Made by a program: the position numbers and the translations under genes
NCBI GenBank assembly: GCA_011526365.1
Contig: WTIO01000082.1
Coordinates: 71,811 to 135,810, forward strand
DNA: 64,000 bases
Direction of reading: 5' to 3'
Origin: Flavobacteriales bacterium
GTDB taxonomy: Bacteria; Bacteroidota; Bacteroidia; Flavobacteriales; Flavobacteriaceae
The notes under the pieces: generated by a model
Database searches by the model: none
What the model saw: the letters and a program-made list of their open reading frames with translations, nothing else
Told to the model about the DNA's origin: nothing
Shown here: piece by piece, positions 35,007 through 44,175 of the stretch
Position numbering within the stretch: the first letter of the stretch is position 1
Layout: each line of letters begins with the position of its first letter

Positions 35007-35037
35007 CAAAAGTAGCATTAATTCAATGAAAGTCAAA
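35007..35037 (-). promoter_or_regulatory. Promoter of rpsA
   Basis: TTTG (35034-35037), a 19-bp spacer and TACTTTTG (35007-35014) on the minus strand: a full Bacteroidota consensus. Confidence 0.8.
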
Positions 35038-35079
35038 TTATTGGTGTGAAATTCACGCCTTAACTTTCAGAAGAGCTTT

Positions 35080-35094
35080 GGCTTCGCTCAGCCT
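35080..35094. repeat. Short dispersed repeat, copy 1
   Basis: GGCTTCGCTCAGCCT, with internal complementarity GGCT/AGCC. An identical copy lies 80 bp away at 35160. It resembles the small palindromic intergenic repeats seen in many flavobacterial genomes. Confidence 0.5.
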
Positions 35095-35159
35095 CTGGAA
35101 TAACGGTCAATGAGTTACAGCAAAGCTCAAATACCAAATCGAAGTAACCCTCCGGCTTC

Positions 35160-35174
35160 GGCTTCGCTCAGCCT
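35160..35174. repeat. Short dispersed repeat, copy 2, overlapping the cmk stop
   Basis: Same 15-mer as copy 1, flanked by CCTCCGG on both sides. The cmk stop codon TGA (35168-35170) lies within it, so the last codons of cmk (Gly-Gly-stop) are repeat-derived. Confidence 0.5.
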
Positions 35175-35851
35175 CCGGTGTTTAGGGTTGCTAAGATTTT
35201 ATCAAATGTCGCGTCTATGGAAAGCTGACTTACGTCAATAGTAATGGCATCATCGGCCTTTCGCAAGGGAGACACGGCTCTTGAGGCGTCCTGCTGATCC
35301 CGCTGTACTACATTTTCGAGTACAGCCTCAAAAGTAAGATTGGGCTGAACGTTTTGCAGTTCTTCAAAACGGCGTTGGGCACGAATTTTTGCATCGGCAG
35401 TAAAGAAAAATTTAAGTTCTGCTTCGGGAAATACTACAGTACCTATATCCCGCCCATCCATCACTATTCCTTTTGCACGTCCTATACGTTGCTGCTCAGC
35501 AACAAGAAAATGACGTACTTCGGGGACAGCAGCAACCGTACTCACCCATTGTGCCACGCGGTGATCCCGTAAGGCAGGGGTTACATCTTCACCGTCTAAG
35601 AGTACAACGGTTTGCCCATCTTCAAAACGCATTTCTAACTGTAATTGGCCTAAAGCTGTCACTAAGGGTTGAGGATTCCAATGTTCCTGAGAGGTTGTGC
35701 AAAAGTTATTTTCTAACGCAAAATAGGTCACCGCACGATACATGGCACCACTGTCAATGTAGGTATAATTGAGGTGCTGTGCTAAGCGCTTGGCTTGAGT
35801 GCTTTTGCCTGTTGCGGCATAGCCGTCTATGGCAATGATGATTTTTTGCAT
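35168..35851 (-). CDS. cmk: Cytidylate kinase
   Basis: A 227-residue nucleoside monophosphate kinase that phosphorylates CMP and dCMP. P-loop IAIDGYAATGKST (about 5-17), YIDSGAMYRAVTYFAL, and MDGRDIGTVVFP are typical. The ATG at 35851 is preferred over a TTG two codons upstream because that TTG lies in a -7 promoter box. The last residues (TGG) and stop fall in a short dispersed repeat. It lies downstream of lon but has its own promoter. Confidence 0.94.
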   Translation of the reverse strand: MQKIIIAIDGYAATGKSTQAKRLAQHLNYTYIDSGAMYRAVTYFALENNFCTTSQEHWNPQPLVTALGQLQLEMRFEDGQTVVLLDGEDVTPALRDHRVAQWVSTVAAVPEVRHFLVAEQQRIGRAKGIVMDGRDIGTVVFPEAELKFFFTADAKIRAQRRFEELQNVQPNLTFEAVLENVVQRDQQDASRAVSPLRKADDAITIDVSQLSIDATFDKILATLNTGG

Positions 35852-35854
35852 AAC

Positions 35855-35862
35855 CAAAAATA
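35855..35862 (-). promoter_or_regulatory. -7 box of cmk
   Basis: TATTTTTG on the minus strand with only three bases between its last G and the ATG at 35851; transcription would begin at or next to the A of the ATG. Confidence 0.55.
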
Positions 35863-35881
35863 CAATTCTAAACGGACATCC

Positions 35882-38338
35882 CTACTGTAGTAGTTGCTTG
35901 GCGTGTTTTACCTTTTGATTTGTAATCGCAAGCGCTATCACCTCCTGCATACTATCTACATAGTGGAATGTTAAACCACGAAGGTAGCGCGGTTCAATAG
36001 CTTCAATATCCTTTTGATTTTTTCGGCAAAGGATGATTTCTTTAATCTTTGCCCGTTTGGCTGCAAGAATTTTTTCTTTAATGCCCCCAACGGGTAACAC
36101 CTTACCCCGCAGGGTAATTTCACCGGTCATGGCCAAGTGCTTTTTCACCCGCTTTTGGGTGAGCAGCGATACTAAGGAAGTAAGCATGGTAATTCCTGCA
36201 CTGGGACCGTCCTTTGGGGTAGCCCCTTCTGGCACATGAATATGGATATCGTATTTACCAAAAGCAAAGCCATCCAAACCGAGCTGTTGGGCGTTGGCTT
36301 TAAGATACTCCAAAGCTATGGTGGCCGATTCCTTCATTACTTTTCCCAAATTCCCAGTAATGGAAAGGCTTCCTTTCCCTGGGGCAAAGGCAGATTCTAT
36401 AAAAAGTATATCTCCCCCCACGGCAGTCCAGGCCAAACCAGTGACTACTCCAGCTACATAATTATTTTCATAATGGTCATGAAGCACCTTTTGGGGACCT
36501 AAGATGGTTGGTAAATCGTCGGTGGTGGGTTGTTGTATGTAGTCCTCTTCCATGGCAATGGATTTGGCTGCATAGCGCACCATTTTGGAGACTTCTTTTT
36601 CTAAACCACGTACCCCCGATTCACGCGTGTATTGATCAATTACTGTTTTTAAGGTGGGCACCCCTACTTTAAGGTGCTTTTTTTCTAAACCGTGTTCTTT
36701 TAGTTGTTTTGGCAATAAGTGTTTTTGTGCAATGGCTGCTTTTTCTTCTAAAGTATAGCCATTGACGTCAATAATCTCCATACGGTCGCGAAGGGCTGGG
36801 TGTATGGGGGCTAAGCTATTAGCGGTAGCAATAAACATCACCTTAGAAAGGTCGAAACCAATTTCGAGGTAGTTATCGTAAAAGGCCTTGTTTTGTTCCG
36901 GGTCTAGTACCTCCAATAGAGCTGCAGAAGGATCCCCCTGCACACCACTAGTGAGTTTGTCAATTTCATCCAACACAAATACAGGGTTGGCGGTTTTTGC
37001 TTTCTTCAAGCTTTGGATAATTCTACCAGGAAGCGCTCCAATATAGGTTTTTCGATGCCCTCGGATTTCGGCTTCATCACGCATACCCCCCAGTGATATT
37101 CGTACATAAGAACGACCAAGTGCTTCGGCTACAGATTTCCCCAAGGAGGTTTTCCCCACCCCTGGAGGACCGTGCAAACACAAAATAGGAGACTTCATGT
37201 CCTGCCGCAATTTTAATACTGCCAGGTATTCAATAATGCGCTTTTTGACTTTATCTAAGCCATAGTGGTCCCGATCGAGGATTTTTTGTGCTTTTTTCAG
37301 GTCAAACTGATCTTCTGAAAAACTGTTCCAGGGCAAGTCTAACAAGAGGTCCAAATAATTCCGCTGTATGGAATATTCTGCCACTTGGGGGTTCATACGC
37401 TGCAAACGCCCCAACTCTTTGTCGAAATGTGCAGCAGTTTCTTGATCCCAAAGCATGGCTTTGGCCCGTTGACGCATTTCTTCAATTTCTTCTTCATAGG
37501 ATACCCCTCCCAATTCTTCCTGTATGGTTTTAAGCTGCTGGTGCAGGTAGTACTCCCGTTGTTGCTGGTCAAAATCGTTGCGTACTCGGGTTTGAATATC
37601 GTTTTTTAGTAGTAACTTTTGATATTCAGCATCCATATGCTGCAAACATTTCATCGCCCTTTCGTGCAAACTTTTTAGTGCGAGTAGATCTTGCTTTTCC
37701 TTTACCGGTAAATTCAGGTTAGAAGCCACAAAGTTGACCAGAAAAGAGGGGCTTTGAATATTTTTTATGGCAAATGAAGCCTCAGAAGGAATGTTGGGGT
37801 TTTCTTGAATGATTTTTAAGGCCAATTCTTTAATCGCTTCAATGATGGCCTGAAACTCTTTACCATTGATATCCTCAACAGCTTTCTCTACTTCACTGAT
37901 AGTGGCTTTTAAATAGGGAGTTTCAGAAACAATCTCGTTTACAGCAAAGCGCTTTTTCCCCTGAATGATAACCGTTGTACTGCCGTCGGGCATTTTAAGC
38001 ACACGAAGAATACGCGCTACAGTGCCCAGGTTGTAAATATCTTTTGCCTCGGGATTTTCTACACTGTCATCTTTTTGGGCGACCACACCAATCACTTTAT
38101 CGCCCTTATTGGCATCCTTTATCAGCTGAATGGATTTGTCACGGGCCGCAGTAATTGGGATTACCACGCCTGGGAATAATACCGTATTGCGTAGGGGTAG
38201 CAGGGGTAACAAATTGGGTAAGGCTTCATTTTGAAGGTGTTCCTCATCTTCAGAAGTCATTAAGGGAATTAATTCTGCATCCGCCTCTAAGTCTTGTAGT
38301 GACAAGTTGTCTAAATTTCCAAAAATTGAATTCGCCAT
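35882..38338 (-). CDS. lon: ATP-dependent protease Lon
   Basis: An 818-residue LonA protease. The N-terminal substrate domain begins at [20 protein letters not shown] (about 43-62), the AAA+ module has Walker [14 protein letters not shown] and Walker [11 protein letters not shown], and the protease domain has the catalytic Ser in PKDGPSAGI (about residue 713) and Lys in PVGGIKEK (about 754). It degrades damaged and regulatory proteins in the cytosol. It is divergent from the ECF sigma operon; an imperfect inverted repeat lies in the 169-bp gap. Confidence 0.97.
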   Translation of the reverse strand: MANSIFGNLDNLSLQDLEADAELIPLMTSEDEEHLQNEALPNLLPLLPLRNTVLFPGVVIPITAARDKSIQLIKDANKGDKVIGVVAQKDDSVENPEAKDIYNLGTVARILRVLKMPDGSTTVIIQGKKRFAVNEIVSETPYLKATISEVEKAVEDINGKEFQAIIEAIKELALKIIQENPNIPSEASFAIKNIQSPSFLVNFVASNLNLPVKEKQDLLALKSLHERAMKCLQHMDAEYQKLLLKNDIQTRVRNDFDQQQREYYLHQQLKTIQEELGGVSYEEEIEEMRQRAKAMLWDQETAAHFDKELGRLQRMNPQVAEYSIQRNYLDLLLDLPWNSFSEDQFDLKKAQKILDRDHYGLDKVKKRIIEYLAVLKLRQDMKSPILCLHGPPGVGKTSLGKSVAEALGRSYVRISLGGMRDEAEIRGHRKTYIGALPGRIIQSLKKAKTANPVFVLDEIDKLTSGVQGDPSAALLEVLDPEQNKAFYDNYLEIGFDLSKVMFIATANSLAPIHPALRDRMEIIDVNGYTLEEKAAIAQKHLLPKQLKEHGLEKKHLKVGVPTLKTVIDQYTRESGVRGLEKEVSKMVRYAAKSIAMEEDYIQQPTTDDLPTILGPQKVLHDHYENNYVAGVVTGLAWTAVGGDILFIESAFAPGKGSLSITGNLGKVMKESATIALEYLKANAQQLGLDGFAFGKYDIHIHVPEGATPKDGPSAGITMLTSLVSLLTQKRVKKHLAMTGEITLRGKVLPVGGIKEKILAAKRAKIKEIILCRKNQKDIEAIEPRYLRGLTFHYVDSMQEVIALAITNQKVKHAKQLLQ

Positions 38339-38385
38339 AGGGTAGTATGTGTCAATATGTCATAAACTTTTGCCGCAAATTCTAG

Positions 38386-38407
38386 GGGAACAGCCAATTG
38401 CTGTCCC
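38386..38407. repeat. Inverted repeat between lon and the ECF sigma gene
   Basis: GGGAACAGC-CAATT-GCTGTCCC, 8-9 bp arms with a single-base bulge, 47 bp upstream of lon. It could be an operator for lon or a hairpin in its leader. No T-tract follows, so it is not a terminator. Confidence 0.4.
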
Positions 38408-38507
38408 TTAGAAAGGGAGTATATTTATATTCAATAGTTATGCCAGTTGACAAGAAAGTGTAACAAGAAAAAAAATAACTGCTCTTACTAATAAATAGGT
38501 CGTTGTC

Positions 38508-39065
38508 TTGAGTTTGGAGAAAGAAAATATTGATTTCTTAATCGCATTATGCAAAAAAAACAACCGTGCAGCACAAGAAGAACTCTACAACCGATTTTAT
38601 AAAGCCATGTACCATACCGCATATCATTTTGTAAAGGACCCCATGCGTGCCGAAGATATTATGCAAGAAGGCTTTATTACTGCTTTTGAAAAATTAGAGC
38701 AGTACCAAGGTGGCGGCACTTTCCCCGGCTGGTTAAAAACTATAGTTGTCCGAAAAAGCTTACACGAATTACAACAGCATAAGCTGCGGTCACTAGATGC
38801 AGAGGAACAGCACATACTATTGGCAGACACTGCTGATGAAGTACCGCAAGAAGCCCCCCTAGCAGCAGAGAAAAAATTACAGCTTGCCCTGGCACAACTC
38901 CCCACCAAGTACCAAACACTCTTAAAGCTGTATTACCTAGAAGGGTTTGATTATGAAGAAATTGGTGAGCTACTGGATATGAGCTATGCCAATTGCCGTA
39001 CCAGCTTATCACGAGCACGAGAACAACTAAAAGCAAAGTTTCAAGCAGTAGAAAATTTTAAATGA
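38508..39065 (+). CDS. ECF-type RNA polymerase sigma factor
   Basis: A 185-residue sigma-70 family protein with region 2 (about 20-85: EELYNRFYKAMYHTAYHFVKDP and AEDIMQEGFITAFEKLEQY) and region 4 (about 125-178: LPTKYQTLLKLYYLEGFDYEEIGELLDMS). Start is TTG at 38508; no in-frame ATG precedes region 2. A TGTAAC sequence at 38459-38464 might be a -35 element for autoregulation, but no convincing -10 was found. The stop overlaps the downstream putative anti-sigma gene by 4 bp (ATGA). The four-gene operon suggests an envelope-stress or surface-remodelling regulon. Confidence 0.92.
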   Translation: MSLEKENIDFLIALCKKNNRAAQEELYNRFYKAMYHTAYHFVKDPMRAEDIMQEGFITAFEKLEQYQGGGTFPGWLKTIVVRKSLHELQQHKLRSLDAEEQHILLADTADEVPQEAPLAAEKKLQLALAQLPTKYQTLLKLYYLEGFDYEEIGELLDMSYANCRTSLSRAREQLKAKFQAVENFK

Positions 39066-39586
39066 TGAAAGAAAAAACTCCTCAAGATCCACTTTTTGAA
39101 GCCTTTGAAAAGGCCTTTCCAGTCCCCAACATAACTAAGGGTCATCAACAACGTTTTACAGCTAAATTGAAAGAACCCACTCGAGTTCAACGACCATTTC
39201 AACAGCTTAAAATTGCTGTGGTGGCTCTTTTATGTATCGGTTTAGGAAGCCTTGGCACCCTGTACTTTTCATCTAAAAACGATGTACCCACGAAATTCTA
39301 CCAAGCAGAAAACTACTTTACTTCTGCTATTACAACTACACTTGAAGAAGCAGAACGCCTTAGCAACCCCGAAACCGCTGCACTAGTAGCCGATGCAAAA
39401 ATCCAACTACAACGCTTGCAAAAGGACTACATTCAGTTGCAGGAATTATTTCAGGAACGCAACGCGCATCCGAAGCTCCTCAACGCTATGATCAGCAATC
39501 TCAAATACCAATTAACGCTTGCGCGCGAACTCAAACAACTTATTTCAGCATTTAAAACACCAACCGATGAAACAGAAATACTTTAA
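39062..39586 (+). CDS. Putative anti-sigma factor, single-pass membrane protein
   Basis: A 174-residue protein with a short cytosolic N-terminus (about 1-48), one membrane helix (about 49-67, IAVVALLCIGLGSLGTLYF) and a helical extracytoplasmic part. The position directly after an ECF sigma gene with a 4-bp overlap, and the topology, suggest an anti-sigma factor, but there is no zinc-binding anti-sigma (HxxxCxxC) motif. The outer domain (residues 75-170) is rich in Gln/Glu and probably coiled coil. It overlaps the next gene by 20 bp. Confidence 0.65.
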   Translation: MMKEKTPQDPLFEAFEKAFPVPNITKGHQQRFTAKLKEPTRVQRPFQQLKIAVVALLCIGLGSLGTLYFSSKNDVPTKFYQAENYFTSAITTTLEEAERLSNPETAALVADAKIQLQRLQKDYIQLQELFQERNAHPKLLNAMISNLKYQLTLARELKQLISAFKTPTDETEIL

Positions 39587-40640
39587 TTATCTACTTGTAT
39601 TTGCATTACTAGTGACCACCTCCCTATTTGCAGGGGAAAACAATTTTAAAGAGCGGGTACGACGCGAGGTAAAAAAGACCTTTTCCGTAAATCCCAATGC
39701 ACTCCTTGAGGTAAACAACAGTTATGGGGATCTCAACATCACCACTTGGAACAATAACACCATAGATATAACTGTTGAAATTATTGTTGAAGGGAGAAGC
39801 AAAAGCCGCATTGAGGACAAACTTGATGACATTGAAATTTCCTTTTCTGCCAGCCCCCAAAAAGTAGTGGCCAATACCGATATAGAGGACTCCTGGGGCC
39901 GTGGCTTATTTTCATTTGACAACATCCACATGGAAGTCAATTATACAATCAAGATGCCGGTTAACGGCTCCGTGGACTTGTCTAACGACTATGGTGCCAT
40001 TTTTTTGGACCAACTCAATGGAAAAGCCGTCATTTCTTGTGATTATGGCAAAATGATACTTGGAGAACTCAACGGAGAAGACAACGAACTCAGTTTTGAT
40101 TACACCAATAATTCTACCATTGAATATCTGCGTTCGGGTAAAATCAATGCTGATTATTCGGGCTTTGAAGTGGGTGAAGCCGAACGAATTAGCCTAAATG
40201 CAGACTACACTAACGCCCGTTTTGAAGCTATTGGAGACCTAAACTTTAACATGGATTACGGCAAATTAAATTTGGGAGAAGTAACTGCTGTAAAAGGCAG
40301 TAGCGACTATACCAGCATCCGTATCGATGAACTGATTAAAAACCTAAAAATAACTTCTGATTATGGTTCCATACGCATCAATGATGTCAGTAAGGATTTT
40401 GAAACTATCGATTTAAATTTAGAATATATCAGTACACAAATTGGTGTAAACCCCAACAGTAGTTTTAACTTCGAATTGGATTTGGAATACTGTAGCTTTT
40501 CGAGTCAATTGCCATTGAACTACCAACAAAAAATTCAAGAAATGGGCGAAAAATACTTTAGTGGCTCCTACAATTCCAAAGGACAAACATCGGGTACCAT
40601 AACCATTGAAGCCGAATACGGCTCCCTTAAATTCAAATAA
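39567..40640 (+). CDS. Exported DUF4097-like beta-repeat protein
   Basis: A 357-residue protein with signal peptide (MKQKYFNYLLVFALLVTTSLFAG). The mature part is a regular beta-strand repeat: an Asp-Tyr pair recurs at about residues 141, 159, 178, 196, 213, 230, 247 and 265, then Glu-Tyr at 286, 307 and 350, giving a period of 17-21 residues as expected for a right-handed beta-helix or solenoid. It matches the DUF4097 (putative adhesin) idea. ATG 39567 is used because it starts the signal peptide; the longer ORF upstream has none. Ligand unknown. Third gene of the ECF operon. Confidence 0.75.
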   Translation: MKQKYFNYLLVFALLVTTSLFAGENNFKERVRREVKKTFSVNPNALLEVNNSYGDLNITTWNNNTIDITVEIIVEGRSKSRIEDKLDDIEISFSASPQKVVANTDIEDSWGRGLFSFDNIHMEVNYTIKMPVNGSVDLSNDYGAIFLDQLNGKAVISCDYGKMILGELNGEDNELSFDYTNNSTIEYLRSGKINADYSGFEVGEAERISLNADYTNARFEAIGDLNFNMDYGKLNLGEVTAVKGSSDYTSIRIDELIKNLKITSDYGSIRINDVSKDFETIDLNLEYISTQIGVNPNSSFNFELDLEYCSFSSQLPLNYQQKIQEMGEKYFSGSYNSKGQTSGTITIEAEYGSLKFK

Positions 40641-40663
40641 TTTAAATCCTAAATACTTTTATT

Positions 40664-41419
40664 ATGAAAAAATATTTTTACCTACTTGCCTTTTGCAGTG
40701 CTGCACTACTCACTGCCCAATCGCCTGTACTCAGCACTTATAACGCTGCTACTGGATGGAAAAATACAGCAACTACCCTACAAGCATCCGAGGAACGCCA
40801 GGTGGGTGCCTTTAATGCCATTGGGGTAAGTGGGCCCTTTGAAGTAACCCTTACCAATGGAACTCCTGGTACAATTCGCCTTGAAGGAAGTAGTAATGTT
40901 CGAGATAAAATTGAAACAAAAGTGAAAGAGGGTGAATTGATTATAAAATTCAAAAACTACAAAATTGCCAGTCGTATGAATTCTAAAATTCGAATTGAAG
41001 TGCCTATTCAAACGAGCAATAGCGTTAAACTTTCTGGGTCTGGACGCATCATTTCTGATTTTAAAATTAAAACAAATACCATGTACACGGCACTTTCTGG
41101 TTCAGGGAAAATTGCCATCTCGGTTACCACAGAAAACCTAAAAGGAAAACTCAGTGGTTCGGGGAAAATGGAATTAAAAGGTGCTGCTGAAAACACTAGC
41201 CTACAGCTTTCTGGTTCGGGGAGAATTATGGCCTCAGCGTTAGAAAGTCAAGAAGCCGAGGTAAAAATTTCGGGGTCTGGTCGCATTGAGGTTTACGCCC
41301 AAGAAATGCTTTCGAGCCAAATCAGCGGATCGGGAACTGTGAAGTACAAAAGTGATAACGAAAAACCGCGAGTGTTTTCTACAGTAAATGGATCAGGACG
41401 CGTTACCCGAGGAATTTAA
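40664..41419 (+). CDS. Exported DUF2807 (head GIN domain) protein
   Basis: A 251-residue protein with signal peptide (MKKYFYLLAFCSAALLTAQ). From residue 50 it follows the DUF2807 pattern (FNAIGVSGPFEVTLTNG). A motif SGSG(R/K)I then recurs at residues 124, 145, 164, 183, 203 and 221, with NGSG at 242, a spacing of 18-21, the signature of a beta-solenoid. It probably acts at the cell surface or periplasm. Last gene of the ECF sigma operon; the end overlaps the convergent transporter gene by 27 bp. Confidence 0.82.
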   Translation: MKKYFYLLAFCSAALLTAQSPVLSTYNAATGWKNTATTLQASEERQVGAFNAIGVSGPFEVTLTNGTPGTIRLEGSSNVRDKIETKVKEGELIIKFKNYKIASRMNSKIRIEVPIQTSNSVKLSGSGRIISDFKIKTNTMYTALSGSGKIAISVTTENLKGKLSGSGKMELKGAAENTSLQLSGSGRIMASALESQEAEVKISGSGRIEVYAQEMLSSQISGSGTVKYKSDNEKPRVFSTVNGSGRVTRGI

Positions 41420-42745
41420 GCCCTTGCGGTTTTTAAAAATAGGTACACGTGTCAGCATAAATCCCCCGGCCAAAAAGAGCACTAAGAAAAATAAAATACT
41501 GTTGCGCATGCTCCCAGTAATTTGGTCGATAACACCAAAAAGGGACATGCCAATGATAATGCCAATCTTTTCGGTAACATCGTAAAAACTAAAGAACGAA
41601 GTGGTGTCTTCCGTTGGGGGGAGCAATTTGGAATAGGTGGCCCGCGAAAGGGCTTGCATACCGCCCATTACACATCCTACGGCTCCTGCTGCAACATAAA
41701 ACTCAACAGGCGTTTTCACATAAAAAGCATACAAACACAAACCCGCCCAAATTAAATTCACTGCTATTAGGGTGGTAATATCACCAAAGCGCTCTGCTGC
41801 TCTAGCGGTGAGGATAGCCCCAAATATGGCGACCAACTGTATCAACAATATGCTTACAATTAATCCTGTTGTTTTTTGGCTGTCCGAAGCCCAAGCAATT
41901 TCTTCTTCGCCAAAATAGGCTGCAATTAACATTACGGTTTGCAAGGCGGTACTGTACAGAAAAAAAGCTGGTAAAAAACGCTTGAGGTTGTCCAAGCCCT
42001 TTAACTGTTTCCATACTTGGCGTAGCTCGCGAAAGCCATTCCAGATGATATCTTTTGATACCTTGCGGTTGTGTGTTCCCTTAGGAAGGAAAAAGAAGGG
42101 AATTTGACTAAATGAAGCCCACCAAACCCCTACCAGAACAAAGGAATACTTCATGGCTGTCATGGCGGCTTCTCCAGGGGTCCCCTCAATACCAAACAGT
42201 TGCGGCTGCATGATCATGGCCAAACTAAACAACAACAGCAGCACACTTCCTATGTAACCCATAGAAAAACCCTTGGCACTTGCCCTACCCTGTTGTTCGG
42301 GATAGGCAATATCCGGGAGATAGGAATTATAAAACACCAAACTAGACCAAAGCCCTATTAAGGCCAAAAAATAAAAGGCAAAGCCTAAAAACAAAGAATC
42401 CAAGTCAAACCAAAATAACCCCATACAAGAAAGGGAGCCCATGTAAACAAATATTTTCATGAACCGCTTTTTATTGCCAATATAATCTGCAATTCCTGAA
42501 AGTAAGGGCGACATAAAGGCCACAAAAACAAAAGCCGTGGCGGTCACAAAGCTAATCATAGCCGTGTTCTTTATGTCTAGTCCAAAAATGGAAATGATGT
42601 TGTTGTCGGCAAAAAGCGCAGCAAAATAAAGTGGGAAAATTGCTGAGGAAATTACGAGAGAATAGACCGAATTGGCCCAATCGTAAAATGCCCAAGCATT
42701 AATTAATTTTTTACTCCCCTTTGCTAATCTAGCGGTTGCTTCCAA
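41393..42745 (-). CDS. MFS transporter, UMF1 family (Atg22-like)
   Basis: A 450-residue polytopic membrane protein with about 12 hydrophobic segments. The N-terminus KLINAWAFYDWANSVYSLVISS is the UMF1/vacuole-effluxer signature, followed by LSGIADYIGNKKRFMK (the MFS loop 2-3 motif). Substrate unknown; eukaryotic Atg22 exports amino acids from vacuoles. Start is TTG at 42745; no ATG is in frame before the first helix. The 3' end overlaps the DUF2807 gene by 27 bp. Confidence 0.85.
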   Translation of the reverse strand: MEATARLAKGSKKLINAWAFYDWANSVYSLVISSAIFPLYFAALFADNNIISIFGLDIKNTAMISFVTATAFVFVAFMSPLLSGIADYIGNKKRFMKIFVYMGSLSCMGLFWFDLDSLFLGFAFYFLALIGLWSSLVFYNSYLPDIAYPEQQGRASAKGFSMGYIGSVLLLLFSLAMIMQPQLFGIEGTPGEAAMTAMKYSFVLVGVWWASFSQIPFFFLPKGTHNRKVSKDIIWNGFRELRQVWKQLKGLDNLKRFLPAFFLYSTALQTVMLIAAYFGEEEIAWASDSQKTTGLIVSILLIQLVAIFGAILTARAAERFGDITTLIAVNLIWAGLCLYAFYVKTPVEFYVAAGAVGCVMGGMQALSRATYSKLLPPTEDTTSFFSFYDVTEKIGIIIGMSLFGVIDQITGSMRNSILFFLVLFLAGGFMLTRVPIFKNRKGLNSSGNAS

Positions 42746-42795
42746 ATTTGCTCCTGAATGGTTTCGAAGATCAAATTAGGCAATTTTTGATGAAA

Positions 42796-43610
42796 TTACC
42801 TGCTTGCGACTTTGATCTTTTCTACTTCTAATTTTATTTGAGGGATCCAACGCTTTAAGTTTTGAATACGTGTGGCATTGGAGGGGTGTGTGCTCAGGAG
42901 TTCTGGTGGTGCTTTCCCAGCACTTGCAGCCTTCATCCGCTCCCACAGCCTTACCGCTGCCTCAGGGGGGTATCCGGCTAAAACCATTAGTGTTAGCCCA
43001 ATCTTATCGGCTTCACTTTCGTGTGCCCTACTAAAAGGAAGAATGGCCCCAACTGTGGTAGCTACCCCATAAGCCTTAAGAATTTGTTGCTGTTTACTTT
43101 GGGGTTCCTTCTTTAATACTTGCTGCCCCAACATACCTATGCCCTTCTGAAGCAGTTGCGCACTCATCCGTTGTCCCCCATGATTGGCCAAAGCATGCGC
43201 GACCTCATGCCCCATAATGGCGGCCACCATAGCTTCGGTGTTGGCGATATCGAGAATCCCTGTGTAGAATACAATTTTTCCTCCCGGCATACACCAAGCA
43301 TTTTTTGTGCATTGTGAACCAAGTGGTATTCCCAACGGTAATCTTTTAACGCATTTGGAAGTCCTTTAAACTCAAAATACCGTTGTGCTGTCCTGGAAAT
43401 CTGTTCCCCCACCCGGGTGATTTGGCGCACGTCTGAAGTCCCCGTGATCACCTTATGCTCCTTTAAAAATGCATCGTATTGCGCAAAAGCCATGGGGAAC
43501 AACTGACTGTTAGGGATGGCATTAAAATTTTTCTTTCCGGTAAAATGATTCACCTGACAAGCGGAAGAAAGCAAAACGAGAAGAATAGCAGCAATAAAGG
43601 GACGAATAAT
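42796..43610 (-). pseudogene. M48 family metalloprotease lipoprotein, frameshifted
   Basis: Two frames together make one M48 peptidase. The upstream part (to about 43307) encodes a lipoprotein signal (LVLLSSAC lipobox) and ends conserved sequence at DYRWEYHLVHNAQ. The downstream part (from about 43300 to 42796) continues NAWCMPGGKIVFYTGIL and holds the zinc site GHEVAHALANHGG and the third ligand region HESEADKIGL. The two join if one A is added to the A6 run (T6 on the plus strand, 43301-43306). The signal-peptide frame also has no ATG/GTG/TTG before it; only ATT codons at 43605-43610, with a stop shortly upstream. Two defects favour a decaying gene over a sequencing slip, but both are possible. 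Confidence 0.8.
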
Positions 43611-43683
43611 GTTGGGGTTATTACTCTAAATTAAAAACTTTCCACTGGGTTTACCAATATTTTAATACTTTTAAAAGAAAAAA

Positions 43684-44175
43684 ATGCGACACTTTATTCC
43701 CTTAATGTGCAGTTTTCTCTTGTTCAGTTGCCAAGGCAAAGCACAAAAAGCTACTGCGGAAAAAAAAGAAAAAAACTACACTGTTGTAAAATCGGAAGCA
43801 GAATGGAAGGCTCAACTCGACCCAATGGCATTTTATGTATTGCGTCAGGCAGGTACCGAACGAGCATTTAGCGGGCCGCTCAACAAAAATTATTCGCCGG
43901 GAACCTACAAATGTGCCGGCTGTGGAGCACCACTCTATGAATCGGACTACAAATACGATTCTAAAAGCGGCTGGCCGTCATTTGACCGCGGCATTGATGC
44001 CAATTTAGAGTATGATGTAGATTATAAATTAGGCTACGCCAGAACAGAACTCAAATGCAACCGCTGTGGGGGACACTTGGGACATATGTTCAACGATGGG
44101 CCTCGCAGTACTACTGGAAAACGTCATTGTATCAATTCGGCAGCACTCACCTTTACACCCGCAGAAAATGAGTAA
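43684..44175 (+). CDS. msrB: Peptide-methionine (R)-S-oxide reductase, lipoprotein form
   Basis: A 163-residue MsrB with a lipoprotein-type signal (MRHFIPLMCSFLLFSCQGK; lipobox LFSC), so probably periplasmic, repairing oxidised methionine in envelope proteins. Zinc ligands are two CxxC pairs (CAGC, CNRC). SGWPSF and the catalytic Cys in RHCINSAAL are present. It overlaps a second msrB by 8 bp, making a tandem pair. Confidence 0.93.
   Translation: MRHFIPLMCSFLLFSCQGKAQKATAEKKEKNYTVVKSEAEWKAQLDPMAFYVLRQAGTERAFSGPLNKNYSPGTYKCAGCGAPLYESDYKYDSKSGWPSFDRGIDANLEYDVDYKLGYARTELKCNRCGGHLGHMFNDGPRSTTGKRHCINSAALTFTPAENE

Noticed and set aside
35041-35180. CRISPR or tandem array
   Set aside because: Only two copies of a 15-mer are present with no regular spacer series or cas genes.
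43297-43310. Programmed frameshift in the M48 gene
   Set aside because: The zero-frame codons CAA AAA ATG do not form a slippery heptamer and the gene also lacks a standard start, so decay or sequence error is simpler.
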